Source: Streptomyces sp. NBC_01498 | Lineage (GTDB): Bacteria > Actinomycetota > Actinomycetes > Streptomycetales > Streptomycetaceae | Direction: 5' to 3' | Assembly: GCF_036327775.1 (NCBI RefSeq) | Contig: NZ_CP109598.1 | Span: forward strand, 3,782,001-3,846,000 | DNA length: 64,000 bases | Part shown: positions 46,764 to 57,600 of the stretch, one piece after another | Layout: each line of letters begins with the position of its first letter | Position numbering within the stretch: position 1 is the first letter of the stretch | Notes under the pieces: model-generated | The model's input: the letters and a program-made list of their open reading frames with translations, nothing else | What the model was told of the DNA's origin: nothing | The model's database searches: none | Translations under genes and position numbers: made by a program

Positions 46764-48281
46764 GTGCCTCGTGGTGATGGACGACTCAGCCACGACCTGC
46801 TCCCCGGCGAGAAGGGCCCTCAGGACGCTTGCGGCGTCTTCGGAGTCTGGGCCCCCGGTGAAGAGGTCGCCAAGCTCACCTACTTCGGACTGTATGCACT
46901 GCAACACCGCGGACAGGAGTCCGCGGGCATCGCAGTGAGCAACGGCTCCCAGATCCTTGTCTTCAAGGACATGGGCCTTGTCTCACAGGTCTTCGACGAA
47001 ACCTCCCTCGGCTCCCTCCAGGGCCATATCGCCGTGGGTCACGCCCGCTACTCCACCACCGGTGCCTCGGTGTGGGAGAACGCGCAGCCGACCTTCAGAG
47101 CCACCGCCCACGGCTCGATCGCCCTGGGTCACAACGGCAACCTCGTCAACACGGCCGAGCTGGCCGGACTGGTCGCCGACCTGCCCAAGGAGAACGGCCG
47201 CACGACCCGGGTCGCCGCGACCAACGACACCGACCTGATCACGGCCCTCCTCGCCTGCCAGACGGACGACGACGGCAAGCCCCTCACCGTCGAGCAGGCC
47301 GCGCCCCGCGTCCTGCCGCACACCAAGGGCGCCTTCTCCCTCGTCTTCATGGACGAGCACACCCTGTACGCGGCCCGCGACCCCCAGGGCATCCGCCCGC
47401 TGGTCCTCGGCCGGCTCGAACGCGGCTGGGTCGTGGCGTCCGAGAGCGCCGCCCTCGACATCTGCGGCGCCGCCTACGTGCGGGAGATCGAGCCCGGCGA
47501 ACTGATCGCCATCGACGAGAACGGCCTGCGGACCTCCCGATTCGCTGAAGCGAAGCCCAAGGGCTGTGTCTTCGAGTACGTCTATCTGGCCCGCCCCGAC
47601 ACCGACATCGCCGGCCGGAACGTCTACCTGTCCCGCGTCGAGATGGGCCGCAAGCTGGCGGCCGAGGCGCCGGCCGACGCCGACCTCGTCATCGCGACAC
47701 CCGAGTCCGGCACCCCCGCCGCGATCGGCTACGCGGAGGCCAGCGGCATCCCGTACGGCTCGGGACTGGTGAAGAACGCGTACGTGGGCCGGACGTTCAT
47801 CCAGCCCTCGCAGACCATCCGCCAGCTCGGCATCCGGCTCAAGCTCAACCCCCTCAAAGAGGTCATCAAGGGCAAGCGCCTGGTGGTCGTGGACGACTCG
47901 ATCGTCCGGGGCAACACCCAGCGCGCCCTGGTCAAGATGCTCCGCGAGGCCGGCGCCGCCGAGGTCCACATCCGGATCTCCTCCCCGCCGGTGAAGTGGC
48001 CCTGCTTCTTCGGCATCGACTTCGCCACCCGCGCGGAGCTGATCGCCAACGGCATGTCCATCGAGGAGATCGGCACGTCCCTCGGAGCCGACTCCCTCTC
48101 GTACATCTCCATCGACGGGATGATCGAGGCGACCACCATCGCCAAGCCGAACCTCTGCCGCGCCTGCTTCGACGGCGAGTACCCGATGGACCTGCCCGAT
48201 CCGGAACTCCTCGGCAAGCAGTTGCTGGAGACCGAGCTGGCGGGCGGCGCCGACGCCGCCGACGCCCTCCGGCGGCCGTAA
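46764..48281 (+). CDS. purF: Glutamine PRPP amidotransferase
   Basis: The first committed step of purine synthesis: glutamine plus PRPP gives phosphoribosylamine. 505 aa. A 22-residue propeptide precedes the nucleophile Cys23 in DACGVFG. PRPP-binding VVVDDSIVRGNT and [4Fe-4S] ligand cysteines (KWPCFFGID, LCRACFDG) mark the iron-sulfur type. GTG 46764 reproduces the family N-terminus (PRGDGRLSHDLLPGEKGPQD). The 200 bp after the stop carry three 15-bp repeats (GACCGCAC cores) before purM. Confidence 0.98.
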   Translation: MPRGDGRLSHDLLPGEKGPQDACGVFGVWAPGEEVAKLTYFGLYALQHRGQESAGIAVSNGSQILVFKDMGLVSQVFDETSLGSLQGHIAVGHARYSTTGASVWENAQPTFRATAHGSIALGHNGNLVNTAELAGLVADLPKENGRTTRVAATNDTDLITALLACQTDDDGKPLTVEQAAPRVLPHTKGAFSLVFMDEHTLYAARDPQGIRPLVLGRLERGWVVASESAALDICGAAYVREIEPGELIAIDENGLRTSRFAEAKPKGCVFEYVYLARPDTDIAGRNVYLSRVEMGRKLAAEAPADADLVIATPESGTPAAIGYAEASGIPYGSGLVKNAYVGRTFIQPSQTIRQLGIRLKLNPLKEVIKGKRLVVVDDSIVRGNTQRALVKMLREAGAAEVHIRISSPPVKWPCFFGIDFATRAELIANGMSIEEIGTSLGADSLSYISIDGMIEATTIAKPNLCRACFDGEYPMDLPDPELLGKQLLETELAGGADAADALRRP

Positions 48282-48479
48282 CCGCGGCCATGAGTGCCCG
48301 CGCACGTGCCCGTACGGCTCCGCCGCGCCCCGCCCCGGGGTCGCGGCGGCCCGCCGCCACGTCCCGACCGCACGGGCCCGGACCGCACCGGCTCCGACCG
48401 CACGGACCCGGGCTCCGACCTCAGCCCCTGACTTCGCCTCCGCCTCCGCCCCGCAGCACCGACACGAAAGCTCCCCGCC

Positions 48480-49559
48480 ATGCCAGCTGAATCCTCCGGT
48501 GCCTCCTACGCCGCCGCGGGCGTCGACATCGAGGCCGGCGACCGCGCCGTCGAGCTGATGAAGGAGTGGGTGAAGAAGACCCAGCGGCCCGAGACCGTGG
48601 GCGGCCTCGGCGGCTTCGCCGGCCTCTTCGACGCCTCGGCGCTCAAGCGCTACGAGCGCCCGCTGCTCGCCTCGGCCACCGACGGCGTGGGGACGAAGGT
48701 CGACCTGGCCCGCCGGATGGGCGTCTACGACACCATCGGCCACGACCTCGTCGGCATGGTCGTCGACGACCTGGTCGTGTGCGGCGCCGAACCGCTGTTC
48801 ATGACCGACTACATCTGCGTCGGCAAGGTCTTCCCCGAGCGCGTCGCGGCGATCGTCAAGGGCATCGCCGAGGGCTGTGTCCTGGCGGGCTGCGCGCTGG
48901 TCGGCGGCGAGACCGCCGAGCACCCCGGTCTGCTGGGCGAGGACGACTTCGACGTCGCCGGCGCCGGTACGGGAGTGGTCGAGGCGGACCGGCTGCTCGG
49001 CGCGGATCGTATCCGTACGGGTGACGTCGTGATCGCCATGGCGTCCTCCGGGCTTCACTCCAACGGGTACTCACTCGTCCGGCACGTCGTGTTCGACCGG
49101 CTCGGCTGGTCCCTGGAGCGCGAGGTCGAGGAGTTCGGGCGGACCCTCGGCGCCGAACTGCTGGAGCCCACCAGGATCTACTCCCTCGACTGTCTGGCCC
49201 TGACCCGGACCACCGAGGTGCACGCTTTCAGCCACATCACGGGCGGCGGCCTCGCCAACAACCTGGCGCGGGTCGTCCCGGATCATCTGCACGCCACGGT
49301 CGACCGTTCGACCTGGACGCCCGGCGCGGTCTTCGACCTGATCGGCTCGGCGGGTCAGGTGGAGCGGACGGAGCTGGAGAAGACGCTCAACATGGGCGTC
49401 GGCATGATCGCCGTCGTCCCCGAGGAGGCCGTGGACAGCGCCCTCACCACCCTCGCGGACCGGGGCGTCGACGCCTGGGTGGTCGGCGGGATCGTGGACC
49501 GGGAGACCGGCGGCGCCACCACGGGCGCGGCGCTGACCGGGGACTATGCGAGCCGGTAG
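48480..49559 (+). CDS. purM: AIR synthetase
   Basis: Closes the imidazole ring: FGAM plus ATP gives AIR. 359 aa. Motifs: YAAAGVDIEAGDRAVELMK, ATDGVGTKVDLA, HDLVGMVVDDLVVCGAEPL, GGETAEHPG, FSHITGGGLANNL. It probably shares transcription with purF. The ribosome site is weak (GAAAG). Confidence 0.98.
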   Translation: MPAESSGASYAAAGVDIEAGDRAVELMKEWVKKTQRPETVGGLGGFAGLFDASALKRYERPLLASATDGVGTKVDLARRMGVYDTIGHDLVGMVVDDLVVCGAEPLFMTDYICVGKVFPERVAAIVKGIAEGCVLAGCALVGGETAEHPGLLGEDDFDVAGAGTGVVEADRLLGADRIRTGDVVIAMASSGLHSNGYSLVRHVVFDRLGWSLEREVEEFGRTLGAELLEPTRIYSLDCLALTRTTEVHAFSHITGGGLANNLARVVPDHLHATVDRSTWTPGAVFDLIGSAGQVERTELEKTLNMGVGMIAVVPEEAVDSALTTLADRGVDAWVVGGIVDRETGGATTGAALTGDYASR

Positions 49560-49593
49560 GCACCCTGCCGGGCAGGGCGGAACACATGGTGAA

Positions 49594-49620
49594 ACCCGGT
49601 CCGGGGAGCCCGGACCGGGT
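49594..49620. terminator. Hairpin between purM and the DUF3073 gene
   Basis: A perfect 11-bp stem ACCCGGTCCGG/CCGGACCGGGT with a 5-nt loop between two convergent genes. No T-tract. Confidence 0.7.
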
Positions 49621-49653
49621 CACATGGTGACTGCTCGGTGAGGTGTACGTACG

Positions 49654-49902
49654 TCAAGCGCCGCGACGCTGTGACGACGGGCCGGACTCCTCGTCCTCGT
49701 CGTCGTCGTTGTACAGCTCCGCGTACTGTGCGTACGGGTCATCTTCCTCGTCGTCATCCTCGAACGGCTCAGCGTTCGGCGGTTGACTCGAAGGCGATGC
49801 GCCCAGCTCATTGGCCAGACGCGACAGGTCTGTCCCGCCGCTGTTGTACTTCAGCTGGCGGGCGACCTTTGTCTGCTTGGCCTTGGCCCGGCCGCGCCCC
49901 AT
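49654..49902 (-). CDS. DUF3073 family small acidic-tailed protein
   Basis: An 82-aa protein with a basic N-terminus MGRGRAKAKQTKVARQLKY, then TDLSRLANELG, and an acidic tail (DDDEEDDPYAQYAELY, DDDEDEESG). This is the DUF3073 pattern, universal in Streptomyces next to purM. Function unknown; the charge split suggests nucleic-acid or ribosome binding. The 320 bp upstream to the vdh stop contain no gene. Confidence 0.92.
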   Translation of the reverse strand: MGRGRAKAKQTKVARQLKYNSGGTDLSRLANELGASPSSQPPNAEPFEDDDEEDDPYAQYAELYNDDDEDEESGPSSQRRGA

Positions 49903-50221
49903 GGCTCGACCCCCTCGGTGACGGGGCTCCACGGCCCCAGAGTCTTGACACGCGTTCATGTTTCAGAACGAGCTCTCCGTGGAGAGACCCGTCCTTTGGA
50001 CTTCAACGGTACCTGCTTCCGCGCCCCTACGGTACGCCGCCCGCATGACGCGCCTCGGCGCGGGACCGGCGGGAACGTGTGTCCTCGCTGGTCAGCTGCG
50101 ATTTTAACCTCTTGGTGAGGGGCGACCCGCCGACCGGGGTGAGTCTCGTCTCCCCGTCGCCGCGCACACGCCGACCGCCCCTCCCCGACCCCGCAGTGAC
50201 CCCTTCGGGACCCGTCCGGCC

Positions 50222-51322
50222 TCAGCGGGCGCGGGCCTCCGAGATGCGCTGCTCGGCGATCCGGTCGGCCGCGGCGGCCGGCGGAATCCCGTCATCCTTC
50301 GCACGTGCGAATATTGAAAGCGTGGTGTCGAAGATCTTCGCGGCCTTCGCCTTGCACCGCTCGAAGTCGAATCCGTGCAGCTCGTCGGCGACCTGGATCA
50401 CGCCACCCGCGTTCACCACGTAGTCGGGCGCGTAGAGGACACCGCGGTCGGCGAGGTCCTTCTCGACACCGGGGTGCGAGAGCTGGTTGTTGGCCGCCCC
50501 GCACACCACCTTCGCGGTCAGTACGGGCACGGAGTCGTCGTTCAGCGCGCCGCCGAGCGCGCAGGGCGCGTAGACGTCCAGCCCCTCGGCGCGGATCAGC
50601 GCGTCGGTGTCGGCGGCCACCGTGACCTCGGGGTGCCGCTCGACGACACGGCGTACGGATTCGTCCCGGACGTCCGTGATCACGACGGAGGCGCCGTCCT
50701 GGAGCAGATGCCCGACCAGGTGGTGCCCGACCTTGCCGACGCCCGCGATGCCGACCTTCCGGCCGCGCAGCGTGGGGTCGCCCCACAGGTGCTGGGCGCT
50801 CGCGCGCATGCCCTGGAAGACACCGAAGGCGGTCAGCACGGACGAGTCGCCGGCGCCGCCGTTCTCGGGCGAACGGCCCGTCGTCCAGCGGCACTCACGG
50901 GCGACGACGTCCATGTCGGCGACATACGTGCCGACGTCGCAGGCGGTGACGTACCGGCCGCCGAGCGAGGCGACGAACCGGCCGTACGCCAGCAGCAGCT
51001 CCTCCGTCTTGATCTGCTCGGGGTCACCGATGATCACGGCCTTGCCGCCGCCGTGGTCCAGTCCGGCCAGGGCGTTCTTGTAGGACATCCCGCGCGACAG
51101 GTTCAGCGCGTCCACGACGGCTTCCTGCTCGGAGGCGTACGGGTAGAAACGGGTGCCGCCCAGGCCGGGGCCGAGGGCGGTGGAGTGGAGGGCGATGACT
51201 GCCTTCAGTCCGCTGGCGCGGTCCTGACAGAGCACGACCTGCTCATGACCACCCTGCTCGGAGTGGAACAGGGTGTGCAGTGCGTCGACGGGCGCGGCAG
51301 GGGCTCCGGTCACATCGGTCAC
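50222..51322 (-). CDS. vdh: Valine (branched-chain amino acid) dehydrogenase
   Basis: NAD-dependent oxidative deamination of valine, leucine and isoleucine; it supplies branched-chain starter units for fatty acids and polyketides. 366 aa. The catalytic Lys94 is in [13 protein letters not shown]; the second site is [12 protein letters not shown], with Rossmann loop [11 protein letters not shown] and [14 protein letters not shown] 51322 has GGGAG 9 nt upstream and gives the known S. coelicolor start (TDV-GAPA). It is divergent from the next gene. Confidence 0.96.
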   Translation of the reverse strand: MTDVTGAPAAPVDALHTLFHSEQGGHEQVVLCQDRASGLKAVIALHSTALGPGLGGTRFYPYASEQEAVVDALNLSRGMSYKNALAGLDHGGGKAVIIGDPEQIKTEELLLAYGRFVASLGGRYVTACDVGTYVADMDVVARECRWTTGRSPENGGAGDSSVLTAFGVFQGMRASAQHLWGDPTLRGRKVGIAGVGKVGHHLVGHLLQDGASVVITDVRDESVRRVVERHPEVTVAADTDALIRAEGLDVYAPCALGGALNDDSVPVLTAKVVCGAANNQLSHPGVEKDLADRGVLYAPDYVVNAGGVIQVADELHGFDFERCKAKAAKIFDTTLSIFARAKDDGIPPAAAADRIAEQRISEARAR

Positions 51323-51475
51323 GGTGGTGACTCCCAAGTACGAAGCGGTGAGTAGACCCTCCTGGGGGTGGGGAGGGACTGTTTGGGCAAGAGGGTAAGT
51401 CCTGCGGCGACGAAGATCCGACGCAGTGCCGAGGATCACCCCTCCGGGCGGTGCGGGCGTGGGACGATTCGGCCC

Positions 51476-52324
51476 ATGCCAGCGGTGTCTTCCCTCCTCG
51501 TCCCTTACGCGTCCTACCTGCGGGTGTACGAGCCGCTGGCGGCCTTTCCGGAGCCGGAACGGAGCCACTGGGCGCGCTACGCCGCCCGGGACCGTACGCT
51601 CACCGCCCAGGACGAACTCCGGCGCTCCCTGGCCGACTTGCTGCCCACCCCGCCCGTTCCGGTGCCCGTGCACGAGAGCGCCGAGGCGTTCGTGACGGAG
51701 CTGGACGGCGTGCTCTGCGTGTGCCCCTGGCGCACCCGGCTACGCGGCTGGCTGGCCCTGGAGTCGCTGGGCGACACGCTCCCGAAGCCGCTGCTGGAGG
51801 CCGTACTGCCGGCGGTGGTGCGTGAACAGGCGTCCGCGGACTTCGAACAGTGGCGCGAGCGTAATCCGGACGCCCGGCCGTGGATCCGTACGGCGATCTG
51901 GCAGGTGCCGGTGCGCTGGTTCACGCTCTTCGCCGACGACGAGCGCGAGTACCGGGCGTACGAGGAGGAGGGCTCCGTCGCGCCCGCCCTGCGCTACCGG
52001 ACCCCGATGGTGCAGGCCCGGCGGCGGCTGGCCCGCGCGCTGAAGGCGATGCGCGAGTCGGTGGACGAGGGGCCGCTCATCGACGGGCTGACCGACGTGG
52101 GGCGCTGGCTGGAGGAATTCCACCCGCGTTCGCTGGTCGAACTGGACTACGGCGGGCTGGTGCACGCCCTCACCGGTCCGCAGCTCGCCGACGACCGTTC
52201 GGCGGCGGACGTGGCGGCCGGGATCGCCGCGCTGCGGGCCGGCGACGGCGAGGCGGCGGGCGAGGCGTACGAACGGCTGGCGGAGCGCTGGCGGGCGGTC
52301 AGGGACCGCCAGTTCGCCAACTGA
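51476..52324 (+). CDS. Conserved actinobacterial protein of unknown function
   Basis: A 282-aa soluble protein beginning [21 protein letters not shown]. Helical; landmarks are [47 protein letters not shown] and [14 protein letters not shown]. It is found next to vdh and bldC in the genus, from memory. No enzymatic motif was recognised. No Shine-Dalgarno sequence is seen at ATG 51476. Confidence 0.8.
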   Translation: MPAVSSLLVPYASYLRVYEPLAAFPEPERSHWARYAARDRTLTAQDELRRSLADLLPTPPVPVPVHESAEAFVTELDGVLCVCPWRTRLRGWLALESLGDTLPKPLLEAVLPAVVREQASADFEQWRERNPDARPWIRTAIWQVPVRWFTLFADDEREYRAYEEEGSVAPALRYRTPMVQARRRLARALKAMRESVDEGPLIDGLTDVGRWLEEFHPRSLVELDYGGLVHALTGPQLADDRSAADVAAGIAALRAGDGEAAGEAYERLAERWRAVRDRQFAN

Positions 52325-52835
52325 GGGCACACCCGGCGCGGTGCGGCGGGCGGGGGCGCGTCCGCCACGGCCGTGCGCCGGGGACGTAGGCCCCGATAGG
52401 GATTCTTCGCGCCAAGAAGCCCAAGGGTGACGGACCGCACTAACGGGGCTCTTGCGCCCATCACCCCCCCTCGTGTCAAAATAGGACAAGGAGTCCGGGG
52501 AGGGCTCGCTCCGTCCACATACGTGCCTCATGCTCAGTATTGCGTTCTATAGGGGGTCTGGTGACTCCTGATTGCTCCTGTGACTGATCGTCACTGCGAC
52601 GTAACTGTCCGCTATGGCATGGTCCATCGGCTTCCGTCGTTGATGAACAACTGAGAGGGCAATTCCATCGGTTTGGCCGACGAGGCTGGACAGATGGTGT
52701 AGTTGTAGTGCCGAGGACAAGCCGTTCGTCCTATAACCGACTCGGCCCGCGTCCGCCATTTCGGGCAACGCGGGTCAAGGTGCAGAATTTAGAGGAAAGA
52801 ACCGAGAAGGTTCGGTTCTCCCGAGGAGGCCGCTC
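52325..52835. other. Long bldC upstream region with a near-palindromic dyad
   Basis: About 510 bp without a gene. A 24-bp dyad (20 of 24 positions symmetric) with arms GGGATTCTT and AAGAAGCCC lies at 52399-52422. A TATAAC hexamer near 52732 could be a -10 element, leaving an untranslated leader of about 90 nt before bldC. The downstream half is less GC-rich than its surroundings. Confidence 0.5.
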
Positions 52836-53042
52836 ATGACCGCTCGCACCCCTGATGCCGAGCCGCTGCTGACCCCGGCTGAGGTTGCCACGATGTTCCG
52901 CGTGGACCCGAAGACGGTCACACGCTGGGCAAAGGCCGGCAAGCTCACGTCCATCCGCACGCTCGGTGGGCATCGCCGGTACCGCGAGGCTGAAGTCCGC
53001 GCACTGCTTGCGGGTATTCCGCAGCAGCGCAGCGAGGCTTGA
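52836..53042 (+). CDS. bldC: Developmental regulator BldC
   Basis: A 68-aa single-domain MerR-like DNA-binding protein that delays or times sporulation genes. LLTPAEVATMFRVDPKTVTRWAKAGK is the winged-helix core, followed by SIRTLGGHRRYREAEVRALLAGI. The sequence is essentially the invariant BldC sequence. ATG 52836 follows GAGGAGG. A strong terminator lies 185 nt downstream. Confidence 0.99.
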   Translation: MTARTPDAEPLLTPAEVATMFRVDPKTVTRWAKAGKLTSIRTLGGHRRYREAEVRALLAGIPQQRSEA

Positions 53043-53226
53043 ACGCCTCGTCAGGTCACAGCTGACAATCAACCAACCCCAACCGGACACCCGGAGCCCC
53101 AATCCGGTCGTCCACCTGCATAGCAGCACACAGCATCACAAGCTTCACGCAGCACCGCAACGCTGTACACGACGGGCATCTGCCCCAACAGGGCCCACGC
53201 TCCCCTCAACGGGGGCAAGTCGCTTC

Positions 53227-53266
53227 GATCGCGCTGGACTCCGCCGAGTCCAGCGCGATCTTTTTT
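53227..53266 (+). terminator. Intrinsic terminator of bldC
   Basis: A perfect 15-bp stem (GATCGCGCTGGACTC and complement), a 4-nt loop CGCC, and six T residues. Confidence 0.97.
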
Positions 53267-53434
53267 GTGTGCGGGGGCGGGAGTTGGGGGTCTGGGGGGA
53301 ATTGTTGAAGGGCTCGTGCAATTGCACATATAAAATGGACGCCTGAGAGGCGAGGTGTGAGCGCGGTCCTTCGGCGAAGAGGGACCGTGACACCCGTCAC
53401 AGCGCCAACCCCTTGCCCACGCCCCCGATATCGC

Positions 53435-53656
53435 CTAATGAGGGTCGCTGTCCGCTTCTGGTGCGCGGCGCGGGGCGGAGACGGTGCCGGTGGCCTCCCC
53501 GGCGCCCGGGGGAACGGGGGCGGCGGGGTCCATGACGAGCCGCTGGAGACGATGGCAGACCGCGCAGTGATACGTGACGTGCCGATAGCCGGTCGCGGCC
53601 GCCAGATGGGCGCGCAGGAGCGCGCGGGTCTCGTGCTTCGCTGCTGATGCCGCCAT
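53435..53656 (-). CDS. Small conserved protein with a CxxC motif (DUF6274-like)
   Basis: A 73-aa protein: MAASAAKHETRALLRAHLAAATGYRH helix, then HVTYHCAVCHRLQRLVMD with a Cys-x2-Cys-His that could bind zinc. The tail is Pro/Ala-rich. It is placed between bldC and hrpA in the genus. ATG 53656 has a G-rich stretch upstream; GTG 53665 is an alternative. Confidence 0.65.
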   Translation of the reverse strand: MAASAAKHETRALLRAHLAAATGYRHVTYHCAVCHRLQRLVMDPAAPVPPGAGEATGTVSAPRRAPEADSDPH

Positions 53657-54460
53657 GCGCGCCACCCCCGGCCGACCGGCCCCGATGCCCTGGTACGAAC
53701 CCCATTTGAAGGCTTACCCGCGCCACGGAGGACCGTCAACCCAAGACGCGACAGCGTCAGCCCAAGAGACAGCAACGGAGACCGCACGCACGGAGAGGGC
53801 GGGGCGCGGGGGGCTCGGTACGCGGGGTGCGGGGGCGATACGCAGGGGCGGAGGGCGTGCGCGCGGCCGGGGAGGCCGGGGCCAACGGCCTCCGGCACCA
53901 GCGGAGCCCGGGTCCGGAGGGGTGCGGTCACGCTCCAGCAGGCCGGGGCCAACGGGCGCGCCGGCTCCGGGCGGCGCCGGAGCCCGGCTGCGGGTTGGGT
54001 TCGCGGGGTCCGCCGGGGTCACCGGCCCCGCACAGGACCGGAGCCCGGCCGCGGGTTGGGTACGCGGGGTTACCGGCTTCGCGCAGGACCGGAGTCCGGT
54101 CGCGGAGGAGAGGCGGGCTCGGCGGGTCATCCCGCGCGGTCCTGACGGGATTTGCTGTGTCGGATTGCGGCTCCGCCGCGGGCGCGGCCTCGGGCCAACG
54201 GGTCCGTCGGCGCCGGAGCCCGGCTGCGGGTTGGGTTCGCGGGGTCCGTCGGCTTAGCGGCCCCGCGCAGGACCGGAGCCCGGTCCCGGAGGGGAGGCGG
54301 GCTCGGCGGGTCATCCCGCGCGGTCCTGACGGGATTTGCTGTGTCGGATTGCGGCTCCGCCGCGGGCGCGGCCTCGGGCCAACGGGTCCGCCGGGGCACC
54401 GGCCCCGCACAGCACCGGAGCCCGCATCCAGAAGGATGCGGGCTCCGGGGTGAATCAACG
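53657..54460. repeat. Gene-free GC-rich block with tandem duplication carrying tRNA-Asp 3' fragments
   Basis: No convincing gene. A unit of 184 bp is duplicated: 54111-54206 and 54295-54390 are identical over 96 bp. Each contains GCGGTCCTGACGGGATTTG (54136 and 54320), the 3' end of the tRNA-Asp gene that stands intact at 54461-54535. Degenerate copies of the tRNA terminator (GGAGCCCG...CGGGCTC) occur in each unit, and a further degenerate unit lies at about 53960-54110. Confidence 0.85.
54415..54448 (-). terminator. Terminator of tRNA-Asp
   Basis: A perfect 15-bp stem CCGGAGCCCGCATCC with loop AGAA, 12 nt downstream of the tRNA on the minus strand. Confidence 0.88.
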
Positions 54461-54535
54461 CGGTCCTGACGGGATTTGAACCCGCGGCCTCCACCTTGAC
54501 AGGGTGGCGAGCACTCCAAACTGCTCCACAGGACC
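54461..54535 (-). tRNA. tRNA-Asp (anticodon GTC)
   Basis: 75 nt. Acceptor GGTCCTG/CAGGACC, anticodon loop CTGTCAA giving GTC, T-loop GTTCAAATC. Identical to the copy at 58822-58896. Confidence 0.96.
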
Positions 54536-54634
54536 ATCTTCGCGGCCTCGGTCAGTTCCTCACCGGCGGCTGCGAAACGAGACTCTACAGCAGCTCGGAG
54601 GGTGCGGTCGAACCGGATCGGGGTCCCGCCCCGG

Positions 54635-57600
54635 TCACGGCACCGCCGCGTCGATCGCCTTCACGATCCGCTTGTCCGACACGGGTTGCGACGTCCCCAG
54701 CGCGTGCGCGAAATAGCTCACCCGCAGCTCCTCGATCAGCCAGCGGATGTCCAGGGCCTCCCGTGGCACCGGCAGCCCGCGCGGGAACTGTTCGAGCAGC
54801 CAGGCGTACTCGTCCCGCATCTCGTGGACCTTCTCCATGCGCGTGGTGTCGCGCTGGACGTTCGTCGGCATCTGCTGGAGCCGGCGGTCCGCCGCCACCA
54901 GGTAGCGCATCAGGTCGGGCAGCCTGCGCAGCCCCGTACGCGTCACGAAGCCCGCCGGCATCAGCTCCGCCAGCTGGTCCTTCACGTCCTGGACGTTGTT
55001 GATCAGGACCAGGCTGTTGGTCGACCTCAGCCGCCGCTCGCACGCCTGCCAGGCCGCCAGGACCTGCTCGACCTGCCCGATGGTCCGGACGGTGAGGTCG
55101 ACCAGGTCGGCGCGGACCTTCTCGTACAGCTTGCGGTACGACTCCTCGTCCCACGCGGGCCCGCCGTGCTCGGTGATCAGGCGGTCCGCCGCCGCCGTGG
55201 CGCAGTCGTCGAACAGCGCCTGGATCGAACCGTGCGGGTTGCGGGACAGGGCCAGCTTCTGCTTGTTGGTGAGGGTGTCCGAGGCGAACTTGGCCGGGTT
55301 GACCGGGATGTTGAGCAGGATCAGCCGCCGCGTCCCCCGCCACATGGCCTCCCGCTGCTCGGCCTCGGTGTCGTAGAGCCGTACGGCCACGGTCGCGCCC
55401 TGGTCGACCAGCGCCGGGTACGCCTTGACCGGCTGCCCCGCGCGCCGGGTCTCGAAGGTGCGCGACAGCGTGCCGATCGTCCAGTCCGTGAGGCCCGAGC
55501 GCTCCAGTGACTCGCCCGTGGGCCCCGCCACCGCCGCCGCGGCCTTCGAGATCGCCTGGCGGGCCTTGGGTCTGAGCGCGATCCGCAGCGCCTCCAGGTC
55601 CTTGTCCTCGGCGATCTTGCGGCGCCGCTCGTCCACGATCCGGAAGGTGACCTTGAGATGGTCCGGCACCCGGCCGGGATCGAAGTCGTCCGCCGTCACC
55701 GGCACCCCGACCATCCGCTGGAGTTCGCGCGCCAGCGTCACCGGCAGCGGCTCCTGGCGGGGCACCGCGCGCTCCAGGAACTTCGTCGCGTAGTTCGGCG
55801 CCGGGACGTAGTGGCGGCGGATCGGCTTCGGGAGGGAGCGGATCAGCTCCACCACCACCTCCTCGCGCAGTCCCGGGATCTGCCAGTCGAAGCCCTCGGA
55901 GGTGATCTGGTTGAGCACCTGGAGCGGTACGTGGACGGTGACGCCGTCCGCGTCGGCCCCCGGTTCGAACTGGTACGTCACCCGGAACTTGAGCGGGCCC
56001 TGCCGCCAGGAGTCCGGATAGTCGTCCTTGGTGACGGCGCCCGCCGTCTCGTTGATGAGCATCGAGCGCTCGAAGTCGAGGAGTTCGGGCTCCTCCGTGC
56101 GTTTGTGCTTCCACCAGGAGTCGAAGTGCGCGCCGGAGACGACATGGTCCGGCACCCGCCCGTCGTAGAAGTCGAACAGCGTCTCGTCGTCCACGAGGAT
56201 GTCGCGGCGCCGGGCGCGGTGCTCCAACTCCTCTACCTCGCCCAGGAGTTTGCGATTGTCATGGAAAAACTGATGGTGCGTCCGCCAGTCGCCCTCGACT
56301 AGCGCGTTGCGGATGAACAGGTCCCGGGACGCCTCCGCGTCGATTCGGCCGAAGTTCACCTTGCGCCGGTCGACGATCGTCACTCCGTACAGCGTCACCT
56401 TCTCGTACGCCATGACGGCCGCCTGGTCCTTCTCCCAGTGCGGTTCGCTGTACGTGCGCTTGATCAGGTGCTGGGCGAGCGGTTCGATCCAGTCCGGGTC
56501 GATCCTCGCGTTGACCCGCGCCCACAGCCGGGACGTCTCGACCAGTTCGGCGGACATGAGGACGCGCGGCGGCTTCTTGAAGAGGGCCGAGCCGGGGAAG
56601 ACCGCGAACTTGGCGTTGCGGGCGCCCACATACTCGTTCTTCGCGGTGTTCTTCCCGCTCTCCCCTCCGGCGTTCTTCACGTCCTTCACGCCGATGTGCG
56701 ACAGCAGTCCGGCGAGCAGGGAGATGTGCACGGACTGGTCGGGCGCCGGGGCGGTGTCGTCGCTCTCGTCGAACGTGATGCCCATCTGCCGCGCGACCGT
56801 GCGCAGTTGGGAGTAGATGTCCTGCCACTCGCGGATCCGCAGGAAGTTCAGATACTCCGCCTTGCACATCCGGCGGAAGGCCGAGGAGCCGCGCGCCTTC
56901 TGCTGCTCGCGGACGTACCGCCACAGATTCAGGAAGGCCAGGAAGTCGGAGGTCTCGTCGCGGAACCGGGCGTGCTGCTGGTCGGCCTGTGTCTGCTTCT
57001 CCGCCGGGCGCTCGCGCGGGTCCTGGATGGAGAGCGCGGCGGCGATCACCATCACCTCCCGTACGCAGCCGTTGCGTTCGGCCTCGATGACCATGCGTGC
57101 CAGACGCGGGTCGACGGGCAGCTGCGACAGCTTGCGGCCGAGCGGGGTGAGCTGCTTGCGCGGGTCCTTCTGGGCGGCGTCGAACGCGCCCAGTTCCTGG
57201 AGGAGTTGGACACCGTCGCGGATGTTGCGGTGGTCCGGCGGGTCGATGAAGGGGAACTTCTCGATCTCGCCGAGACCGGCCGACGTCATCTGGAGGATGA
57301 CCGACGCCAGGTTCGTCCGGAGGATCTCGGCGTCCGTGAACTCGGGCCGCGACTCGAAGTCGTCCTCGGAGAACAGCCGCACGCAGATGCCGTCCGACGT
57401 ACGGCCGCAACGGCCCTTGCGCTGATTGGCGCTGGCCTGCGAGATCCGCTCGATCGGCAGCCGCTGGACCTTGGTGCGGTGGGAGTAGCGGGAGATCCGG
57501 GCGGTGCCGGGGTCGATCACGTACTTGATGCCCGGCACGGTCAGGGACGTCTCCGCGACGTTCGTCGCGAGCACGACCCGGCGGGTGGCGCCGCCGCCCG

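Noticed and set aside
53655-54257. Protein-coding gene before tRNA-Asp
   Set aside because: The translation only reflects GC-rich duplicated DNA with tRNA fragments; no plausible start or domain.
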